Source: Calothrix sp. C42_A2020_038
GTDB taxonomy: Bacteria > Cyanobacteriota > Cyanobacteriia > Cyanobacteriales > Nostocaceae
Direction: 5' to 3'
NCBI GenBank assembly: GCA_015272395.1
Contig: JACYLQ010000037.1
Coordinates: 40,882 to 104,881 of the forward strand
DNA length: 64,000 nucleotides
Shown here: piece after piece, positions 38,618 to 48,504 of the stretch
Position numbering within the stretch: position 1 is the stretch's first letter
Layout: the number at the start of each line of letters is the position of its first letter
Translations under genes and position numbers: made by a program
Notes under the pieces: model-generated
The model's database searches: none
Seen by the model: the letters and a program-made list of their open reading frames with translations, nothing else
What the model was told of the DNA's origin: nothing

Positions 38618-38735
38618 ACCGCAGAGTTTGCGCTCTGCGGTTCACCGGGTGATTTTTATGCGGAAACGCAATTCACTCCCGGTGAACCACCTGAAGCCAA
38701 AAATAAAAGTAACGACTTACTGTAAACATAGTTGA
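38618..38735 (-). ncRNA. Candidate small RNA ending in an orphan rho-independent terminator
   Basis: Minus strand: CACCCGGTGAACC...ACCGCAGAG-CGCAAA-CTCTGCGGTTTTTAC terminator, preceded by a folded stem with inner GCG-rich hairpin; no minus-strand ORF upstream. The 5' end is a guess from a TTACCA-N17-TTATAA promoter-like pair. Confidence 0.45.
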
Positions 38736-39103
38736 TAATGTTGCGATAAAAACTTATAATAATCCGATTATTAAAATGGTAACAGAATACAGAAGCAAAG
38801 TCAATACTTTTCAAAATCCGTTAAATCTTAGCTTAAAACAACAGGCGCCTACGCTTTGTGTCTAGACTTCAGACTTAATAGCTTAGACCATTAAATTGAG
38901 ATAGTGTTTATCTTATGAAGCGTGATCAGTTTGTAAAGCTTTATAGATAATAGGTAATAGTCAAATTGTCACTCTTCCAGGGTAAGCAAGAAATTTAAGC
39001 ATCAATTCTAAGACTATAAGCCTCGTTAAGCCGGAAACTTGCTTATAACCAGAGATACCTATTAATCGTTCACTGCACAACGTTATCGACGCATCGAGTC
39101 TAT

Positions 39104-39592
39104 ATGAAGCCCAGTTCCAAACTTTTATCAACATCTTTCAACTATCATGGTGCTTACCCTTGTCCAGTGTGCCGTGTGGGTAAAATTACTCATATGCCCA
39201 TGATGGAAGCAATGTCCTGTGATTTTTGTCAGCAAATTTTCACAGTTAATATCGAACAACAGCAACTAAAAATGCCTTCGCGACAACCCCCTCTAGTTTG
39301 GCGTTGGAATGGTTTCAACTGGACAGAAGCTCAACTTGAAGGAGTTGAATTTGGCTGGGGTTATGTTTTTGCAGCACTTGCCTTTATATTTTTACCAACA
39401 GGACTTATTGGTATAGTTGCTTACAATTTCCCCCCATCGCCAGAAGCTCCGCTTACCTGGGTACCTTATATTTGGACTACGTTAACTTTTGTATCGCATT
39501 TTACAATCATTTTATGGTTGTTTATTGAAATATATCAAGTACCGATTCGAGCATATTTACGAGCAATACGCGAGCGTTTGCTAATTCGCTAA
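39104..39592 (+). CDS. Hypothetical membrane protein with N-terminal zinc-ribbon
   Basis: CPVCRVGK...MSCDFCQQIF plus two TM segments. Confidence 0.7.
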   Translation: MKPSSKLLSTSFNYHGAYPCPVCRVGKITHMPMMEAMSCDFCQQIFTVNIEQQQLKMPSRQPPLVWRWNGFNWTEAQLEGVEFGWGYVFAALAFIFLPTGLIGIVAYNFPPSPEAPLTWVPYIWTTLTFVSHFTIILWLFIEIYQVPIRAYLRAIRERLLIR

Positions 39593-39631
39593 TTGTCATG
39601 GAGGCTAAGGTACAGGGTAGTAAAAAGTGGT

Positions 39632-39720
39632 AACGGATGTGACAGATGACTAATTTTGAATAACTAGACTTGATTTGTCACAAATTACTTATTTAATACC
39701 GTCGCCAGCCACTAGTCCCT
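39632..39720. repeat. Partial copy of the AACGGATGTRACAGAT repeat family
   Basis: Aligns by eye with 51253-51310 (aacggatgtaacagataattagttttaagtagctaaaccttgtttgt). Confidence 0.55.
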
Positions 39721-39857
39721 AATCCCTAGGCATCACAAAATTAAGAAATACTAAATTTGTGGTGCCATTTACTCAATCTACAAACAATTGCTCCTTAAAA
39801 ACAGCAGATAAGGGGCTAAATAAATCATAATTAAAATGGTAAAAATACACGTGTCTT

Positions 39858-40703
39858 ATGAGAGAACTGGAGCGATACTATCGAGTTTTAGAATTGGAGC
39901 CAGGAGCTACTCTTGATGAAGTTAACCAGGCTTACAAGGATTTAGCTTTTGTATGGCATCCAGACCGTATCCCATTAGAAAATCAGCGTTTGAGAGAGAA
40001 GGCAGAGAAAAAGCTTCAAGACATTAATGAAGCGCGCGATAAATTGCGCTCACATAAAACACGCTTTAATGTGGCATCTCGAACCACCTCGCAGACAACA
40101 TACAGACAAACATCTAGACCTGTATCACATCCGCCTCCAAAGTCTACGACTAAATCGACGACATCATATAACTCTTCACAAACCACATCTAATCCCCGAT
40201 CTGAACCAACATCTCAACCCCCATCACAAACGCAAACTACCCAAAGAGAATCTCCTTCTCCAACTCCACCAAAACCAACACCTCAATCAGGTTATCAAGA
40301 ACAAACTTATCAATCAAATTATCAACCACCCAAACAGCATCCTGATTTGAGTGGCAAAGATTACAGTAAAGCCAACTTAAGTAACCGTGATTTTTCAGGT
40401 CGAAACTTGAGTTATGCCAATCTTAGTGGCGCCAATCTTAGTGATACTTTTATGCACAAAGTAAATTTACGTGGTGCTAATCTATCTGAGGCAAATTTAT
40501 TTCGGGCTAATTTACTACTGGCGGATTTACGAGAAGCTAATTTACAGTCAGCAAATTTAATTGGCGCCGACCTTAGTGGTGCTGATTTGCGTGGCGCCGA
40601 CTTCCGTGGTGCAAGAGTTATGATTGGCGATAGAGTTCAAGTCAAACTAATTGGTGCCTTGTTAACTGGTGCTATTATGCCCGATGGTTCAGTACATGAA
40701 TAA
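39858..40703 (+). CDS. J-domain protein fused to pentapeptide repeats
   Basis: YYRVLELEPGATLDEVNQAYKDLAFVWHPDRIP J-domain; Pro/Thr/Ser linker; ANLSGANLSDT...ADLSGADLRGADF repeats. Confidence 0.9.
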   Translation: MRELERYYRVLELEPGATLDEVNQAYKDLAFVWHPDRIPLENQRLREKAEKKLQDINEARDKLRSHKTRFNVASRTTSQTTYRQTSRPVSHPPPKSTTKSTTSYNSSQTTSNPRSEPTSQPPSQTQTTQRESPSPTPPKPTPQSGYQEQTYQSNYQPPKQHPDLSGKDYSKANLSNRDFSGRNLSYANLSGANLSDTFMHKVNLRGANLSEANLFRANLLLADLREANLQSANLIGADLSGADLRGADFRGARVMIGDRVQVKLIGALLTGAIMPDGSVHE

Positions 40704-40780
40704 TATAGGGACGTGATTAATCACGTCTCTACCAATAATGTGGGAAACTTAACATTGATTAATAATTACTTCAACTGTTT

Positions 40781-41266
40781 ATGAGTACCACAATTACTGA
40801 CATCGCAGTCAAAACAATCAATGGGCAAGAGAAAAACCTTGGCGAATATGCTGGGAACGTATTATTAATTGTTAACGTTGCTTCTTACTGCGGTTATACA
40901 GGACAATATAGCGGATTAGAAAAGTTAAACAAAAAGTATCGTGATGCCGGATTGCGTGTACTTGGATTTCCTTGTAATGACTTTGGCGCCCAAGAACCAG
41001 GTACTAACGAAGAAATTGTCAGATTCTGCGACAAAAACTATGGTGTAACTTTTGACTTGTTTGACAAAGTTCATGCCAAAGGGTCTGATAAGCACCCCCT
41101 TTATGAACGACTGACGACCGCAGTTGAACCAAAAGGCGATGTATCTTGGAATTTTGAAAAATTTGTAGTTGGTAAAAATGGTGAGGTTGTCGCGCGCTTC
41201 AAAAGTGGTACTACACCGGAAGCACCAGAATTAATCGAAACAATTGAGCGTGAACTCGCCAAATAG
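40781..41266 (+). CDS. Glutathione peroxidase
   Basis: VLLIVNVASYCGYTGQYSGLEKLN; LGFPCNDFGAQEPGTNEEI; WNFEKFVV. Confidence 0.93.
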   Translation: MSTTITDIAVKTINGQEKNLGEYAGNVLLIVNVASYCGYTGQYSGLEKLNKKYRDAGLRVLGFPCNDFGAQEPGTNEEIVRFCDKNYGVTFDLFDKVHAKGSDKHPLYERLTTAVEPKGDVSWNFEKFVVGKNGEVVARFKSGTTPEAPELIETIERELAK

Positions 41267-41343
41267 TAAATAAGTTGTGAGTTGTGAGTTATTACTCATA
41301 ACTCCGAACTCCTAACTTTTCCCTCCTAACTCCTAATTTGATT

Positions 41344-42165
41344 ATGAATGTTGCAATTATCGGGTGCGGTTACGTTGGTACAGCAGTTGCTAAATATTGG
41401 CAGCAGAAAATGACGCTGGTTGTAACGGCTACTACTACCACACTGCCAAGGGTATCGGAACTTGAAACTTTTGCTCAAAAAGTATTTGTTTTACAAGGCA
41501 GTGATCACGAAGAACTAGAAAAAGTTTTACACGGACAAGATTGTGTTTTACTAAGTGTGGCGCCAAGACGAGGTAATTCCTACAAAGATACTTATCTGCT
41601 AACCGCTCAAACAGTCGCACAAGTTCTAAAAAAGTCTTCAGCCAAACAATTAATCTATACAAGTACTTGCTCAGTATATGGTGATCAAAATGGTAATTTA
41701 GTAGACGAAACAACATCTATTGCACCAACAAGTGAAAATCAGCAAGTTCTTTGTGATACTGAACAAGTGTTACTTACTGAGTTAAAAGATAAATTACATG
41801 TTTGTATATTACGTTTAGGTGGAATTTATGGACTTGGACGTGAACTAGTAAAAATTTATGGTCGAGTGGCTGGACAAACTCGTCCGGGCGATGGTAACGA
41901 ACCATCTAATTGGATCCATTTGGATGATATTGTCGGCGCCATCGAATATGCACGACATTATCATCTTCAAGGAATTTATAATTTAGTTGACGATGCTTAT
42001 TTGTCGAATCGCGAAGTAATTGACCGCGTGTGCGAAAAGCATAATCTACCCAAAGTGACATGGGATAGTTCACAAGTTTCCAACCGTAATTACAACGCTA
42101 AAATATCAAACGAGAAAATCAAAGCCGCAGGTTACAAACTCATTCACCCAGAGATGATTTTTTAA
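41344..42165 (+). CDS. NAD(P)-dependent epimerase/SDR family oxidoreductase
   Basis: MNVAIIGCGYVGTAVAKYW; YTSTCSVYGD; WIHLDDIVGAIEYA. Confidence 0.85.
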   Translation: MNVAIIGCGYVGTAVAKYWQQKMTLVVTATTTTLPRVSELETFAQKVFVLQGSDHEELEKVLHGQDCVLLSVAPRRGNSYKDTYLLTAQTVAQVLKKSSAKQLIYTSTCSVYGDQNGNLVDETTSIAPTSENQQVLCDTEQVLLTELKDKLHVCILRLGGIYGLGRELVKIYGRVAGQTRPGDGNEPSNWIHLDDIVGAIEYARHYHLQGIYNLVDDAYLSNREVIDRVCEKHNLPKVTWDSSQVSNRNYNAKISNEKIKAAGYKLIHPEMIF

Positions 42166-42166
42166 T

Positions 42167-43066
42167 ATGTTAACCCAAGATACTTCCACTCAGACACATT
42201 ACTACACTTGGCAAAATTACCGTTGTGCTTACGAGATTCGCAATCCTAATAATACATCTACTGGCACTCCTTTATTATTAATCCACCCTATTGGAGTCGG
42301 TTTATCACGGCAATTCTGGCAGCGTTTCTGCCGTGAGTTTTACAATCAAGGTCATCAAAATCAGATTTTTAATCCTGATTTACTAGGGTGTGGTGATAGT
42401 GATATGCCTGCAATACCATCCAAACCCGAATTTGAAGCACAACAGTTACAATTCTTCATTGAGAATATTATTCAGAAACCTGTAATTTTAGTTGTACAAG
42501 GCGCCTTATTTCCTGTAGCGGTTGATTTATATGAGAAAGTGCCTGATTTAATTGCCGGAATGGTATTATCTGGGCCTCCTACTTGGTCATTAATCAGTAA
42601 AGACAGACCAAAATGGCGCCAAAATTTAGCATGGGCAATATTTAGTTCAGCGTTTGGGAATTTATTTTACCGCTACGCACGCACTGAGAAGTTTTTACGT
42701 AACTTCTCAACTAAAAGACTATTTGCATCAGAGGATAAAGTTGATACTGACTGGTTGAATACTTTACGTAAAGGTGCCTCTAATATGGCTTCTCGCTATG
42801 CTGTATTCTCATTTTTAGCGGGATTTTGGCGCCAAGACTATCGTAGCAGGGTAGCAGCAATTCAAAAACCCGTACTTGTAGTTATGGGTGAAGTCGCATC
42901 AAGTATAGCTAAAGAAGGCGAACAAGAAAAAGCTAACGAACGTTTAGCTGAGTATTTAGCATGTTTACCCCAAGCACAGGGTGTTAAGATCCCAGGAAGA
43001 AATGTCTTGCCATACGAATCAACGACAGAGTTTGTAAATGCAATATCATCATTTGTTAAACTCTAA
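42167..43066 (+). CDS. Alpha/beta fold hydrolase
   Basis: LLLIHPIGVGLSRQFWQRF...FNPDLLGCGDSDMP. Confidence 0.85.
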   Translation: MLTQDTSTQTHYYTWQNYRCAYEIRNPNNTSTGTPLLLIHPIGVGLSRQFWQRFCREFYNQGHQNQIFNPDLLGCGDSDMPAIPSKPEFEAQQLQFFIENIIQKPVILVVQGALFPVAVDLYEKVPDLIAGMVLSGPPTWSLISKDRPKWRQNLAWAIFSSAFGNLFYRYARTEKFLRNFSTKRLFASEDKVDTDWLNTLRKGASNMASRYAVFSFLAGFWRQDYRSRVAAIQKPVLVVMGEVASSIAKEGEQEKANERLAEYLACLPQAQGVKIPGRNVLPYESTTEFVNAISSFVKL

Positions 43067-43179
43067 AATTTATATTTATATTGTGAAATATTGTGGAACA
43101 AGTATCTTGTAGAACGGGCATCCCTGACCGTTACTTCAATCTTCAGGGGCTTGCGATGCCCACCCCACAAGAAAAATAA

Positions 43180-43824
43180 CTAAATACTTTTGGCTTTAGT
43201 TGCTTTGCTCAAATAGTAATGCCATAGAATTCTTGTTGCTAGCGCACGCCACGGGCGCCATTTTTGGGCAATAACTTCTAGTTGGCTTGGTGTTGGACGT
43301 ATGGGCAAATCTTTTAATTGCTGATATGCAAGAATCACTCCTAAGTCAGATGCAGGAAAAGCATCAGGACGCTGTAACGACATCATTAAATATGTATCTA
43401 CAGTCCAATTACCAATACCTTTAATTTTTGTAAGTTCCGCCCGTAAAGTTGCCTCATCACCTAATTCAAGTTGATCTAAGTCAAGTTGTTTGCTAGCTAT
43501 GGCAGCAGCTAACGCGCGGGTATATGCAAGCTTCTGACGACTCAAACCTGCTGTTTGTAATTGTGAATCTTCAAAAGTAATAAAATTTTCCGGTGTTAAA
43601 GGATTAACCAAAAGTTCTAATTTATTAAATATTGCACTTGCTGAAGCGACAGAAACTTGTTGCCCTAAAATAATTCTTATAAGTCCAATAAAACCCTTTT
43701 CCCGTATCCAATTTGGTGGATATCCATAGGTTTGGATAACTTTCGCCAAGTCGTTATCACGACTCACAAGTTCTTGTATACCTAGCGTGATAGTTTCTTC
43801 TGTAAGGGGTTGGAGTATTAACAT
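43180..43824 (-). CDS. DNA-3-methyladenine glycosylase 2 family protein
   Basis: HhH-GPD: LRAELTKIKGIGNWTVDTYLMMSLQRPDAFPASDLGV. Confidence 0.88.
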   Translation of the reverse strand: MLILQPLTEETITLGIQELVSRDNDLAKVIQTYGYPPNWIREKGFIGLIRIILGQQVSVASASAIFNKLELLVNPLTPENFITFEDSQLQTAGLSRQKLAYTRALAAAIASKQLDLDQLELGDEATLRAELTKIKGIGNWTVDTYLMMSLQRPDAFPASDLGVILAYQQLKDLPIRPTPSQLEVIAQKWRPWRALATRILWHYYLSKATKAKSI

Positions 43825-43927
43825 TATGTTTTTATTTATACGCTGATAATCTTGTTATCATCAAAGATGATCTTTTGATAGGAAAGTAGTATTTTCCTTA
43901 TCGCTTCCAACATTATTATTACTAATT

Positions 43928-44518
43928 ATGCAAGTAAGAGAAAAGCGGTATTATACCGTAGAAGAATACTTAGCTTTGGAGGAAAAAGCCAACTCCAAAA
44001 GCGAGTATATAAATGGAGAGATTATTCCGATAGCAGGTGCAAGTGATAATCACAATCAAATAGCGCTAAACTTTAGTACTGAATTAAATTTTGCGTTTAA
44101 AAGACAAAATTACAGGGTTTATATAAGCGATATGCGTCTTTGGATACCAAAGCAACGTATTTACACATACCCGGATGTAATGGTTGTAGCAGGTGAATCA
44201 GAATTTTTGGAAAATCGTAAAGATATAATTACCAATCCAAAAGTAATAATTGAAGTTTTATCAAAATCTACTGAAAGCTATGACAGAGAAGATAAGTTTA
44301 AAGCATATAGTACAATACCTTCGTTTGAAGAATACTTACTAATCGAACAAGATGAAATTTATATACGGCAATATTCAAAAACAGCTAATAAGCGCTGGTC
44401 TTTACAAGAATATGATGACGAAGATGAAAAAATTTCTTTAGTGACTGTTCCGTTTGAAATTACGTTGCAGGATTTGTATAATAAAGTAAAATTTGATACT
44501 CTTCAAACAGTTCTTTAA
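43928..44518 (+). CDS. Uma2 family endonuclease (DUF820)
   Basis: YTVEEYLALEEKANSKSEYINGEIIPIAGAS...YPDVMVVAGE...PKVIIEVLSKSTESYDREDKF. Confidence 0.92.
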   Translation: MQVREKRYYTVEEYLALEEKANSKSEYINGEIIPIAGASDNHNQIALNFSTELNFAFKRQNYRVYISDMRLWIPKQRIYTYPDVMVVAGESEFLENRKDIITNPKVIIEVLSKSTESYDREDKFKAYSTIPSFEEYLLIEQDEIYIRQYSKTANKRWSLQEYDDEDEKISLVTVPFEITLQDLYNKVKFDTLQTVL

Positions 44519-44697
44519 AACGCTCTAAATTCTTTAATTATTATATCAAATTCTTCTTGGCTGTTAATAAGTTTATCAAATTTTTCAGGTTCAGGCAGGG
44601 ATGCCTGAACCACAAGAAATTATTTATACCACCAAAACTGATGACACAGACTACTAATTTGAGTAAAAGCGTCTCTGATCAGAGAAGTTGAGGAAGA

Positions 44698-46545
44698 CTA
44701 AAAGTTCTCGAATTTAGCTATTGCATCTTTCATCTTATCAATGACTTCTGTAACAGCTACGCTTCCGAGTTCACCGGACGCACGTGTACGAATACTCAAA
44801 GTGTTTGTTTCCACTTCTTTGGCGCCTATAACTGCCATTACGGGTATTTTTTGTTTTTCAGCGTTGCGAATTAGTTTACCGAGTCTGTCACCACTGAGGT
44901 CAACTTCTGCACGGATACCGACAGCGCGCATTTTAGAGGCGATATCTTTAGCATAATCTAAAAATTGTTCACTAACTGGAAGTAAACGTGCTTGTTCCGG
45001 CGCCAACCATAATGGAAAATCACCTGCGTACTCTTCGATTAAAATACCAATTAATCGCTCCAAAGAACCAAAAGGCGCCCTGTGAATCATAATTGGACGT
45101 TTGCGCGAACCATCTTCGGCTACATATTCTAAATCAAAGCGTTCGGGTAAGTTGTAATCTACCTGTACCGTTCCAAGTTGCCATTCTCTTTCCAAAGCAT
45201 CTTTGAAGATGAAGTCTAACTTCGGACCGTAAAAAGCAGCTTCTCCAATACCTAAGAAGTGGTCCATTCCCAAATGTTCTACCGCGCGACGTATTGCACC
45301 CTCAGCTTTTTCCCAGGCTTCATCAGAACCGATGTACTTGTCGCTTTCGGGGTCGCGGAAACTTAAGCGTGCTTTAAAGTTCTTTAATTGTAAACTTTTG
45401 AACACCGACAATATTAAATCGACTACATTGAGAAACTCAGAGTCGAGTTGTTCAGGAGTCACAAATAAGTGTGAGTCATCAACGGTAAAACCGCGCACGC
45501 GCGTCAAACCACCTAATTCCCCTGACTGTTCGTAGCGGTACACCGTGCCAAACTCAGCAAGTCGCATCGGTAATTCCCGATATGACCGCAGTTCGCTACT
45601 GTATATCTGTATATGGAAAGGACAGTTCATTGGTTTCATGACAAAACCAATTTCATGTGCTTTTGCTTCTTCATCCTCTGCCATCAGAGGAAACATATCT
45701 TCCTTATACTTTTGCCAATGTCCCGAAGTCTTAAATAAATCAACTTTAGCAAGGTGAGGAGTCACAACTGGTAAGTAACCGCGTTTGAGTTGCTCTTGCT
45801 TGAGATAATCTTCTAACAAAGTTCGTAGTAAAGTACCCTTGGGTGTCCATAATGGTAAACCCGGTCCTACTAAGTCGGAAAATATAAATAAACCTAACTC
45901 TTTGCCTAACTTGCGGTGGTCGCGACGCATTGCTTCTTCTTTACGCCGCTTGTACTCTTCTAACTGCTCAGTTGTTTCCCACGCCGTCCCATATATACGC
46001 TGTAATTGTGCCTTAGTTTCGTCTCCACGCCAATAGGCGCCTGCTAAAGTTTCGAGTTCAATAGCTTTTGGATTTAAATCACCAGTATTCTCAACGTGAG
46101 GTCCAGCACACAAATCCCACCACTGGTCACCTAAATGGTAAATTGTAATCGGTTCTTGTTTGATATCCGCCAAAATTTCCAGCTTGTAAGGCTCATTAAT
46201 CTTCTTAATTCGGTTTTCTGCTTCTTCTCGACTAACTTCCTCACGAATTACAGGCAGTTTTCGATTGATAATTTTTACCATCTCCTTATAAATGGATTTT
46301 AAATCCTTCTCGGTAAATGGTTCAGGATTATCAAAATCATAGTAAAAACCATTTTCAATCCAAGGACCAATTGTGACTTGCGCCTTGGGAAACAGCTTTT
46401 GGACTGCCATTGCCATAACGTGAGAAGTGGTATGGCGGATTTTCTTCAAGTTTTCCGATTCGCTAGTACGCGGTAAACTAATCTTTTCGACTGGTTGTTG
46501 TTCTGACTGTTGGGTAGTTAGTTGAGATATAATTTCTGGCGACAT
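44698..46545 (-). CDS. thrS: Threonine--tRNA ligase
   Basis: TSHVMAMAVQKLFP; MNCPFHIQIY; GGLTRVRGFTVDDSHLF; RPIMIHRAPFGSLERLI. Confidence 0.95.
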   Translation of the reverse strand: MSPEIISQLTTQQSEQQPVEKISLPRTSESENLKKIRHTTSHVMAMAVQKLFPKAQVTIGPWIENGFYYDFDNPEPFTEKDLKSIYKEMVKIINRKLPVIREEVSREEAENRIKKINEPYKLEILADIKQEPITIYHLGDQWWDLCAGPHVENTGDLNPKAIELETLAGAYWRGDETKAQLQRIYGTAWETTEQLEEYKRRKEEAMRRDHRKLGKELGLFIFSDLVGPGLPLWTPKGTLLRTLLEDYLKQEQLKRGYLPVVTPHLAKVDLFKTSGHWQKYKEDMFPLMAEDEEAKAHEIGFVMKPMNCPFHIQIYSSELRSYRELPMRLAEFGTVYRYEQSGELGGLTRVRGFTVDDSHLFVTPEQLDSEFLNVVDLILSVFKSLQLKNFKARLSFRDPESDKYIGSDEAWEKAEGAIRRAVEHLGMDHFLGIGEAAFYGPKLDFIFKDALEREWQLGTVQVDYNLPERFDLEYVAEDGSRKRPIMIHRAPFGSLERLIGILIEEYAGDFPLWLAPEQARLLPVSEQFLDYAKDIASKMRAVGIRAEVDLSGDRLGKLIRNAEKQKIPVMAVIGAKEVETNTLSIRTRASGELGSVAVTEVIDKMKDAIAKFENF

Positions 46546-47132
46546 CGGCTGTTTTACCTTTGGCGAAGCAATTTTGACTTGTAATTATTTAACTTGTACT
46601 TTTGCAGAAAAATACTTTCGATTCTAACATGGCAAAGGTTTGTGAATCATAAGCGTGTTAAAAAAGCTTGGCATCAATTCAGCCATAGGAATTAAGCTTT
46701 CAGAGAGCAGGCACACACAAACTTGAACCAGGAAATACTGCTTTCAGGCGATAATTACTCTAATAATTCTTAATAAAATATTCATATTCATTTCATTTTT
46801 ACTTTAGTCAGCTTGAATGTTCAGTTCTCTGTAAACATCTGTCTTCTGAGGCATTGACTAATTATAATCATGAGGATTTAAAATAAAAGGCCAAATCAAT
46901 TTGCTTTTAATTTCCTGTAATGTTAACTTTAATATTCAAACTACAAGGTTAATCTGTTGGTATAGCCCAATCACAATTACAAATGATAATTATGATTTAT
47001 TGGCTCTGTATCTATGTTAACGGTAGTTTTGGCTGTAGATGATAAATTCGTCAAAGACTTAAATCGCACACGTGTTCTCTATCTACTAAAGCTCTCACAG
47101 GAAATAAATAGAATCTATTATAATAGTATTTT

Positions 47133-47172
47133 GTAGCCGTTGCTACAAAATGACGGATATGGAATGTATTGT
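47133..47172 (+). promoter_or_regulatory. NtcA-type promoter (TGTA-N8-TACA plus TAN3T -10)
   Basis: TTTTGTAGCCGTTGCTACAAAA; GTA 47133-47135, TAC 47144-47146, then 20 nt, then TATTGT at 47167-47172; 80 nt upstream of the DUF2605 ORF. Confidence 0.6.
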
Positions 47173-47252
47173 ATGATTCTATGAAAAATGAATGTTAAGA
47201 ATCGTTAAAAAAGTTAATATTAATAAGAAAGTTAGAAGTATGCTTCTCATTT

Positions 47253-47570
47253 ATGCAGGACTCAAATTTGTCGCAACCGGAACTACTTAAATCGGTTTTA
47301 GAGCCTCTGTTGGAGGATTTTCAGTATTGGTTTGCGCGCGCGCGCAACTTGCTGGAGACTGAGCGGATTAATTTTATGAGTACAGAGCAGCAGTCGGACT
47401 TGCTATTGCGAGTAAAGCAAGCGCAAGAAGAGGTAATTAGCGCAAAAATGCTATTTACCGCGACAGAAGGGCAAGTTGGAATCGATATGGAAGCTTTAAT
47501 GCCTTGGCATCAGCTGGTTACCGAATGCTGGAATGTAGCTACACGGTTTCGCCAAGAGCGGAGAGCGTAG
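47253..47570 (+). CDS. DUF2605 domain-containing protein
   Basis: QPELLKSVLEPLLEDFQYWFARARNLLETERINFMS. Confidence 0.8.
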   Translation: MQDSNLSQPELLKSVLEPLLEDFQYWFARARNLLETERINFMSTEQQSDLLLRVKQAQEEVISAKMLFTATEGQVGIDMEALMPWHQLVTECWNVATRFRQERRA

Positions 47571-47956
47571 TTATTTACCTAGATTCATTCTGATTAGCAA
47601 GATTCTGGATTTAAATTGAGATAAATCAATGGCTTGATTAGATTTATATTTAGTCGATTAGTACATTAAAACTACTGTGAAATAAATGATATAACCAATT
47701 TATCTTTGAGTGAAAAGTATATTATGCTACTTGATATTCAAAAATCTGAAATGTAGCTAAGTATCTAAGTTAAAAGTTTTCGAGTGTCATTCAAAAATGA
47801 ATACATTCATATAGATTCACAAACTCAATCGCAAATTCAAATCGAGTTTTCATCAACTTTATTTCCATTAGTTCCCATTACCACAGCGCAAGCTGATGTT
47901 TTACTGGTATCGATTTATAAACCTTTTAATAACACGCTGCTCTTGGAGGAAGCCTT

Positions 47957-48277
47957 ATGTTACACCTTATTTACATTCTTGCTTTTACTATCCTAGCCAT
48001 TATTGCTGTTGCGAACTTAATTCGTAACCTGATTATGTTTAGTTTCGACAGAGAGCGGACTTATACATCAAGACCAACGCAAGGTAATAGCTATGGCTAT
48101 TTGGGTTCCAGACAAAAATTTGTACCTCATCCAGAATTATTAGATAATTCGGGCAATTTAATCAAAGAGCCTTTGTTAGTGATGCGCTCGATAAATGTTG
48201 AAGACGCGCGTCAACAGCTTGATGCAATATTTGAAGCATCCCCAGGAAAGAAAACCGATGTTCAAGAAGAAAAGTAA
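47957..48277 (+). CDS. DUF2973 domain-containing protein
   Basis: MLHLIYILAFTILAIIAVANLIRNLIMF...HPELLDNSGNLIKEPLLVMRSI. Confidence 0.8.
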   Translation: MLHLIYILAFTILAIIAVANLIRNLIMFSFDRERTYTSRPTQGNSYGYLGSRQKFVPHPELLDNSGNLIKEPLLVMRSINVEDARQQLDAIFEASPGKKTDVQEEK

Positions 48278-48351
48278 AGTCAGCAAGTAGGATTTAGGGG
48301 TTAGGATTTATGTTGATGGTTTCCTCTTTAACTCATCACTCATAACTAATA

Positions 48352-48473
48352 GTTAGTGTCATCAATTTTGGTGGTATAAATAATATCTTGTGGGTCAGGC
48401 ATACCTACCTGACCAATGCACAAGCAATAATACCTGTGCTACAACATATCAAAATTAATGACACGAACCACTA
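48352..48473. repeat. MITE-like TIR element (TAGTGG family)
   Basis: agtgtcatcaattttggtgg...atcaaaattaatgacacgaaccacta. Confidence 0.7.
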
Positions 48474-48504
48474 ATGACTCCTAACTCCTAACTCGTGACT
48501 TGAT

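Noticed and set aside
43928-44518. Uma2 (DUF820) protein as a defence nuclease
   Set aside because: Uma2-family genes are very numerous in cyanobacteria and this one stands alone; nothing specific points to defence.
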